From Hordeum vulgare subsp. vulgare (Eukaryota > Streptophyta > Magnoliopsida > Poales > Poaceae), in contig NC_058521.1 in assembly GCF_904849725.1 (NCBI RefSeq), positions 559,136,176 through 559,200,175 on the forward strand: a stretch of 64,000 nucleotides of DNA, read 5' to 3'. Positions 56,963 through 64,000 of the stretch are shown one piece after another. Each line of letters opens with the position of its first letter. Within the stretch, counting starts at the first letter, position 1. The notes below the pieces were generated by a model. It made no database searches. It was not told the origin of the DNA and saw only the letters and a program-made list of their open reading frames with translations. A program made the position numbers and the translations under genes.

Positions 56963-58430
56963 CTCCAACTACAGCTGGTCGGGGTCGTTATGGATAGGGC
57001 GATGGTAGCGGACATGGCACCAACAGCGGCTGCTCGCCCCACCCCTTGGGGAGCCCTCCATGACAGCACACGAGAGGAAGGGGTAGGCCCATGTCGATGG
57101 AGGAGGTAGGCACAACGCGGGCAACAACGGCACAGTGCACTTCGACAAGGGAGACTTGAGAATGAGGAACGATAATGAACTTTTTTAGAGACAAACCTCA
57201 CCTACATTATTGATTCTCAACAATGTTCATCGGTACAAGGTTTCTGTCATGGGGCATGCCCAACCAAATATGTCTCCCTACATCTAAATTACAACCAAAT
57301 TTGGCAAGATTATGAGCTAAAGAACGAAAAGGAAGATGAGTCAATGCGTCCTTTCGTCTATGTCAAGTGCTTTGTTTGGGTCAAGCGCATATAGTTAAAA
57401 AGGGAATAAAATCTTCCAAACCAAACTACGATCTGTAAAAATCCCCTAACAAAAAATTCTTAACAAAAAATTTGTAAAAAAACTTAATACGGTAAAAATA
57501 GTTTAATTTTTTCACAATTTTACATATGTTCATACTATTTTTGTTTCAAAATAATATGTTTGCACTTTTAAAAACCTTAAAATTTCCCCAAAACAAGGTT
57601 CCAATTTACTAAAAAAACTTACATTTGGAAAAGTACAACAAAAAATCATTCTTTTCAAATGAACATGTGTTCAATCAAAAGTTGTTCTTTAGAGAAAAGT
57701 TCCAATTTTCATAAAAACATTAAATATTCTTAAAAGAGTGTCCCATTTTAATGAAATGTTAACTTTTATTAAACATAAGAAAATTTTCATGTTTAATTTG
57801 ACTATGGATGTTTATAGAAATTGGATATAAAAATGATGGCTTAATGGCACATAAAGGAGGTTGTGTCTTTCTTTGCCCGATGCAAACGCACGGGCATTTG
57901 TACTAGTACTTAGCTAATACACAATTTTATTAGAATTAAGCAATGCTCTAATGAGAAAAATTGCTTGGAATCAGGGATATACCTACCTCTAGTGTCATGT
58001 TTGATAGCTTAGGTCGTGGATAGGAATAGTTTTGTCCAAAAAACGAGTAGCAATCAAGTGAGATTTGATGTCACTCAAAGCCAAACCCAGAACCTGCAGT
58101 AGTTTTCAATTTTCAAGTTGTCTGAGCCTCCAGATTATGTCTGTTGTTTCGACGTCTAACACTCACCGGACTTTCCAAATCGTGAGATTCCGCCGATAGC
58201 TCCACTTTGCTGGTCACTTGATAAAGCACCTCCTTGGGAAAAAGTACCACTCTGCGTTTCTATCACGAACATTTGCGCCATTTTTTACATTATTTGGTAT
58301 TAGTGTGGTCAGAATTGTGGAAATCACACTATTATTCATTTGTACAATATAGGGTAGAGGGGAGGTGAGGAGGGGACGGGTAGAGCGCGGCAGCGGAGGT
58401 CGGAGGTGGAGGGGAGGGGAGGAGGGGCGA
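56963..58430. other. No gene recognised; A/T-rich with a Helitron-like 3' end
   Basis: Short ORFs only. At 57882-57906 a hairpin-capable CCCGATGCAAACGCACGGG is followed by CATTTGTACTAG and T, resembling a Helitron 3' end. No matching TCTCTACTA-type start was found upstream. Confidence 0.4.
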
Positions 58431-58433
58431 GCA

Positions 58434-59330
58434 AAGCCGGTCCCAACCATTTTGGGGCTCGAGGCGATACAAAAAACAATATTTTTATACTTATTTTAAA
58501 CAATGTGTATAATATTACAATTTTAATTAATTAATTTTATTAATTATCCACATAATAATGTTTCTAAATAAAAATTATATTATTCATTGTTATAATCTGT
58601 AATGTATATCATTTAAAGTTTTGATTCTGCAAATTTAAATTACATGATGTACCATAAATTAGGTTTCTTGTTAGAAACGATCATTCAAATTAGTTTTCCA
58701 ATATTGCACAAATTGTATAGTATATATACATATATCTACAGACCTATGCATGTATGACTATATGTTTTTATATTATTGAATGTCAAGGTAGAGATTTTCA
58801 AATCATAATTTTTTTAATAGTGGTTTCTAGTGTATATCAGGCAACCATATTTGTAGAAAATTCTAGGGCATATTTAATGTGACATGCAATCTGGGTTTTG
58901 GTAATCGAATCATTGAAGAACCAAAAATGCTTTTGATTGTTCCTTTGTGTATGATTCTATTACCTGACATGCTCATTTAGATTCACTTAGTTTCATTTGG
59001 TGCAGATGAGATCTCCTACCCTTTTCTCAAATGATATTTTTGTGCGTTGGTTTAACCACTAAAATGTAATTATCATAAATTTCATTATAATACTAAGACA
59101 TTCATCGCAAAGAGGGACTAGCGTATCTAAACTCAACTTCGTGGTTTGTTTGCATAAACTAGTAGTATATGGTATGAACTTGCTCTCCTGTAAAATGAGG
59201 CTCTATTTTGTGCATTTAGTGGTATTTAGATGTAATGTTTAATTATATAATACTTTCTTGTATAATTTGTAACTCGGGCCCGGGGCGGCCGCCCCTTTTG
59301 CCCAGCCCGTGGGCCGGCACTAGGGGTGAG
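58434..59330. mobile_element. Possible AT-rich DNA transposon with GC-rich inverted ends
   Basis: The left end reads AAAGCCGGTCCCAACCATTT then GGGGCTCGAGGCG. The right end reads CGGGCCCGGGGCGGCCGCCC ... GGGCCGGCACT; its complement begins AGTGCCGGCCCA, pairing with the left end imperfectly. The 800 bp between are AT-rich without ORFs. Superfamily not determined. Confidence 0.4.
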
Positions 59331-59487
59331 TACCATGCAGTGGTGAAGGTGGAAGGAAGGGGAGGAAGGGGCGAGAAACAGTAGTCATGGAGGGAGTAAG
59401 GGGCCGAGAAGCGGTAGTCATGAAGGGGAGGAGGGGGCGAGAAGCGGTAGCCATGGAGGAAAGGGGGGTGAATTTGGCCATGAGGCA

Positions 59488-59505
59488 GGGGGGGGGGGGG
59501 GGGGG
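59488..59505. repeat. Run of 18 G
   Basis: Homopolymer inside a GGGGA/GAAGGGG-rich stretch (59340-59510). Its length may be affected by sequencing or assembly. Confidence 0.9.
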
Positions 59506-60163
59506 TTGGGGATATTATGCTACGCTCGCCTCCGTTGTGCATCTCGAAATTACCTTGAGCAACAGTGCGCGCACGTAGATCGGCCTTATTGGACTTGAGG
59601 ACGTTCTACACGGCACACAAACTACAAGTGTGTTCGACCCTCTACGCCGCACCGCACCATACGTCCACTCACACGACCCACCCATGAAAAAAAAGGAAAA
59701 CCCATCCAATCAGTCTTTCTAACTTCACCCTATATAGCTGGACTAATCGGCACTCAACGTGTTTGGTTCGTGGGAATTAGAGATGGGAATGTGGGTTGAG
59801 GATTGCAGAGATTAAAAGTCCACTTATTGATTAGAGAGAATGGAAGTTTAAGTGGGAAGGGGAATGAGAGTTGAGAAAGTCAATTCCCACCGTTTTGTCT
59901 AGATGAGTATCCTGTTAATTCGTAGACAAAGTTTAACTAATTCCCAACATAAACCAAACAAAGAAATGAAAATGAAAATCTAATTCCTATACCTAATCCC
60001 TTCGTAAACCCCTTGATGGAAATTTCCATTCCCCTACCAACTTGTTACAAACATGTTGTAAATTGCCCAGCAGCCTCGACACCTCGTCCATGTCAGTTCT
60101 CCCACCCAATTCATCTAGACCCCACTTGCATCCACCCAGCCACTTCTTTATTTATTTTTCTAT
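59506..60163. other. No feature recognised
   Basis: Unclassified spacer up to the right-hand Angela LTR. Confidence 0.5.
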
Positions 60164-61974
60164 TGTTGGAAATATGCCCTAGAGGCAATGATAAATTAGT
60201 TATTATTATATTTCTTAGTTCATGATAATCGTTTATTATCCATGCTATAATTGTATTGATTGGAAACACAATACTTGTGTGGATACATAGACAAAACACT
60301 GTCCCTAGTAAGCCTCTAGTTGACTAGCTCGTTGATCAAAGATGGTCAAGGTTTCCTGGCCATAGGCAAGTGTTGTCACTTGATAACGGGATCACATCAT
60401 TAGGAGAATCATGTGATGGACTAGACCCAAACTAATAGACGTAGCATGTTGATCGTGTCATTTTGTTGCTACTGTTTTCTGCGTGTCAAGTATTTATTCC
60501 TATGACCATGAGATCATATAACTCACTGACACCGGAGGAATGCTTTGTGTGTATCAAACGTCGCAACGTAACTGGGTGACTATAAAGATGCTCTACAGGT
60601 ATCTCCGAAGGTGTTAGTTGAGTTAGTATGGATCAAGACTGGGATTTGTCACTCCGTGTGAACGGAGAGGTATCTCGTGGCCCACTCGGTAATACAACAT
60701 CACACACAAGCCTTGCAAGCAATGTAACTTAGTGTAAGTTGCGGGATCTTGTATTACGGAACGAGTAAAGAGACTTGCCAGTAAACGAGATTGAAATAGG
60801 TATACGGATACTGACGATCGAATCTCGGGCAAGTAACATACCGAAGGACAAAGGGAATGACATACGGGATTATATGAATCCTTGGCACTGAGGTTCAAAC
60901 GATAAGATCTTCGTAGAATATGTAGGATCCAATATGGGCATCCAGGTCCCGCTATTGGATATTGACCGAGGAGTCTCTCGGGTCATGTCTACATAGTTCT
61001 CGAACCCGCAGGGTCTGCACACTTAAGGTTCGACGTTGTTTTATGCGTATTTGAGTTATATGGTTGGTTACCGAATGTTGTTCGGAGTCCCGGATGAGAT
61101 CACGGACGTCACGAGGGTTTCCGGAATGGTCCGGAAACGAAATTGATATATAGGATGACCTCATTTGGTTACCGGAAGGTTTTCGTGCATTACCGGAAAA
61201 GTTTCGGGCTCATCGGTAGTGTACCGGGAGTGCCGGGAGGGGTGCCGGGGACCATCGGGAGGGGTGTCACGCCCCAAGGGGTCTCATGGGCTATGGGAAG
61301 AGATAAACCAGCCCCTAGTGGGCTGGAATAAGTTCCCACTAAGGCCCATAAGGTTTGAGAAGGAAAAAACACAAGGTGGAAAGAGTTTCCAAGTGGGAAG
61401 GTGGAATCCTACTCCAAGTAGGATTGGAGTAGGACTCCTCCACCTCCAATTTCGGCCAACCCTTGAGGGTTTGAGGCTGCCTCTTCCCTCCCCCTCCCAC
61501 CTATATATACGGAGGTATTAGGGCTGATTTGAGACGACTTTCTCACGGCTGCCCGACCACATACCTCCATAGTTTTTCCTCTAGATCGAGTTTCTGCGGA
61601 GCTCGGGCGGAGCCCTGCTGAGACAAGATCATCACCAACCTCCGGAGCGCCGTCACGCTGCCGGAGAACTCTTCTACCTCTCCGTCTCTCTTGCTGGATC
61701 AAGAAGGCCGAGATCATCGTCGAGCTGTACGTGTGCTGAACGCGGAGGTGCCGTCCGTTCGGTACTAGATCGTGGGACTGATCGCGGGATTGTTCGCGGG
61801 GCGGATCGAGGGACGTGAGGACGTTCCACTACATCAACCGCGTTCACTAACGCTTCTGCTGTACGGTCTACAAGGGTACGTAGATCACTCATCCCCTCTC
61901 GTAGATGGACATCACCATGATAGGTCTTCGTGCGCGTAGGAAAATTTTTGTTTCCCATGCGACGTTCCCCAACA
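60164..61974 (+). repeat. 5' LTR of the right-hand Angela element
   Basis: 1811 bp, from TGTTGGAAATATG to GTTCCCCAACA. It is similar to 47380-49229 in opposite orientation but clearly diverged. TATA box at 61502-61509. Confidence 0.95.
61502..61509 (+). promoter_or_regulatory. LTR TATA box
   Basis: TATATATA following CCTCCCACC, at the same relative place as the boxes in the other two Angela LTRs (1272-1279 and 47899-47906). Confidence 0.65.
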
Positions 61975-61992
61975 GTGGCATCATGAGCTAGG
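61975..61992 (+). other. Primer-binding site
   Basis: GTGGCATCATGAGCTAGG directly behind the LTR. It is a variant of the TGGTATCAGAGC initiator-Met tRNA site and is the same in the left-hand Angela element. Confidence 0.75.
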
Positions 61993-63224
61993 TTCATGCG
62001 TAGATGTCTTCTCGAGTAGAACACAAAAGGTTTTGTGGGCGGTGATGTGTGTTTTGCTGCCCTCCTTAGTCTTTTCTTGATTCCGCGGTATTGTTGGATT
62101 GAAGCGGCTTGGACCGACATTACTCGTACGCTTACGAGAGACTGGTTTCATCGTTACGAGTAACCCCCTTTGCTCAAAGATGACTGGCAAGTGACGGTTT
62201 CTCCAACTTTAGTTGAATCGGATTTGACCGAGGAGGTCCTTGGATGAGGTTAAATAGCAACTCATATATCTCCGTTGTGGTGTTTGCGTAAGTAAGATGC
62301 GATCCTACTAGATACCCTTGGTCACCACGTAAAACATGCAACAACAAAATTAGAGGACGTCTAACTTGTTTTTGCAGGGTATGATTGTGATGTGATATGG
62401 CCAAACGATGTGATGTGATATATTGGATGTATGAGATGATCATGTTGTAATAGAAATATCGACTTGCATGTCGATGGTACGACAACCGGCAGGAGCCATA
62501 GGGTTGTCTTTATACTAACATATGTGCTTGCAGATGCGTTTACTATTTTGCTAGGATGTAGCTTTAGTAGTGATAGCATAAGTAGCACGACAACCCCGAT
62601 GGCGACACGTTGATGGAGATCATGATGATGGAGATCATGGTGTGGCGCCGGTGACAAGAAGATCGTGCCGGTGCTTTGGTGATGGAGATCAAGAAGTACG
62701 TGATGATGGCCATATCATGTCACTTATGAATTGCATGTGATGTTAATCCTTTTATGCACCTTATTTTGCTTAGAACGACGGTAGCATTATGAGGTGATCT
62801 CTCACTAAAATTTCAAGACGAAATTGTGTTCTCCCCGACTGTGCACCGTTGCGACAGTTCTTCGTTTCGAGACACCACGTGATGATCGGGTGTGATAGAC
62901 TCAACGTTCACATACAACGGGTGCAAAACAGTTGCACACGCGGAACACTCGGGTTAAGCTTGACGAGCCTAGCATGTGCAGACATGGCCTCGGAACACAT
63001 GAGACCGAAAGGTCGAACATGAATCGTATAGTTGATATGATTAGCATAGAGATGCTTACCACTGAAACTATTCTCGACTCACGTGATGATCGGACTTGAG
63101 ATAGTGGATTTGGATCATGTACCACTCAAATGACTAGAGAGATGTACTTTTTGAGTGGGAGTTCTTAAGTAATATGATTAATTGAACTAATTGTCATGAA
63201 CATAGTCTAATGGTCTTTGCGAAT
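61993..63224 (+). other. Angela leader
   Basis: Non-coding leader, matched by 46151-47361 in the other orientation. No gene. Confidence 0.75.
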
Positions 63225-64000
63225 TACGATGTAGCTTGCGCTATGGCTCTACTGTTTTTTATATGTTCCTAGAGAAAATTTAGTTGAAAATTGATAGTAG
63301 CAAACTTTGCAGACTGGGTCTGTAAAACCGAGGATTGTCCTCGTTGCTGCACAGAAGGATTATGTCCTTAATGCACCACTCAGTGTGCTGCACCTCGAGC
63401 GTCGTCTGTGGATGCTATGAACATCCGACATACACGTTTCTGATGACTACATGATAGTTCAGTGCAAAATACTTAATGGCTTAGAAGCAAGGCGCCGAAA
63501 ATGTTGTAAAACGTCACGGAACATAAGTGATGTTCTAAAGAGATGAAATTGTGATTTCATGCTTGTGCCCTTGTTAAGAGGTACGAGACCTCTGACAAGA
63601 TTCTTTGTCCACAAAGTAAAGGAGAAAGGCTCAATCGTTGAGCGTGTGCTCAGATTGTCTGAGTACGACAATCGCTTGAATCAAGTGGGAGTTAATCTTC
63701 CAGATGAGATAGTGATAGTTCTCCAAAGTCACTGCCACCAAGCTGTGAGAGCTTCGTGATGAACTATAACATATCAAGGATACATACAATGATCCTTGAG
63801 CGATTCGCGATGTTTGACACTGCGAAAGTAGAAATCAAGAAGGAGCATCAATAGTTGATGGTTTGTAAAACCACTAAGTTTCAAGAAAGGCAAGGGCTAG
63901 AAGGGATACTTCGTGAAACGGCAAAACAGTTGCTGCACTAATGAAGAGACCCAAGATTAAACCCAAACCCGAGACTAAGTGCTTCTGTAATGAGGGGAAC
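63225..64000 (+). pseudogene. gag: Angela gag remnant, continues beyond window
   Basis: The plus strand shows the same gag blocks as the left-hand element in decayed form: VKPRIVLVAAQKDYVLNAPL near 63325-63385, then VKEKGSIVERVLRLSEYDNR and LNQVGVNLPDEIVIVLQSH at 63620-63735. Stops and frameshifts interrupt it several times, so this copy cannot encode gag. Confidence 0.75.

Larger units (their letters stand above)
60164..64000 (+). mobile_element. Second Angela/BARE-type Copia element, runs off right edge
   Basis: The 5' LTR starts TGTTGGAAATATGCCCTAGA at 60164, after TCTAT (the expected left copy of the target duplication). The LTR, primer-binding site and leader follow in order, then a decayed gag. 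The rest is outside the window. Orientation is opposite to the Angela element on the left. Confidence 0.95.

Noticed and set aside
58250..59580. ORFs in the GGGGA-rich stretches (for example 59243-59542 minus)
   Set aside because: Low-complexity purine-rich DNA gives Pro/Ser-rich frames; no conserved domain.

Overview
The window is plant nuclear DNA, almost certainly from a Triticeae grass (wheat, Aegilops or barley group; the sequence does not decide which). The evidence is the repeat content: Angela/BARE/WIS-type Copia LTRs (starting TGTTGGAAATATGCCC), Gypsy LTRs starting TGATACGTCTCCAACGTATC, CACTA elements starting CACTACAAG, a Helitron, a Stowaway MITE and a Harbinger element. No complete, intact host gene was found. 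No tRNA, rRNA, CRISPR or bacterial-type operon was seen.

Left 49 kb (about 772-49229): this is best read as one old minus-strand Angela-type Copia element blown apart by nested insertions. Its 5' LTR is 47380-49229, its gag side is 45606-47379, its polypurine-tract side is 13045-13189, and its 3' LTR is about 772-1383 plus 11816-13044. Inserted in the 3' LTR is a complete Gypsy element (1384-11810, minus strand, 5-bp target duplication GCGAC). It carries a broken gag-protease and a second ORF but no reverse transcriptase. Inserted in the Angela gag is a second non-autonomous Gypsy element (35147-45605, minus), which itself holds a Helitron (37076-41799) with a captured ribosomal protein L38 copy. 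The truncated 3' LTR of that Gypsy abuts a large composite CACTA (13190-35146). The CACTA is split by a complete gag-only Copia-like retrotransposon (24567-35063, plus strand, target duplication GTCGT).

The composite CACTA is the most interesting object. It has one left terminus (13190) and two right termini (20686 and 35146). Between them are exon fragments of at least five recognisable host genes, all in the same plus orientation and several with intact splice borders: squalene synthase, a caffeic-acid-type O-methyltransferase, the ER lectin OS-9, a SKIP19-like F-box/LRR protein and a plant aldo/keto reductase, plus a possible MAP70 piece and some unassigned exon-like pieces.

Right 15 kb (49230-64000): less densely nested. 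It contains a Stowaway MITE (49749-49906), a degraded Copia element with two LTR-like ends and a gag remnant (50237-54632) that encloses a B3-like gene remnant with a 242-bp tandem repeat, a Harbinger deletion derivative with perfect ends (55404-56959), AT-rich sequence with little recognisable content, and a plus-strand Angela-type element entering at 60164 and running off the window.

Functionally, nothing here works as a pathway. The genes present are transposon proteins, mostly broken or non-autonomous, and host gene fragments carried by DNA transposons. The only long, uninterrupted transposon protein is the 737-codon gag at 27132-29345.
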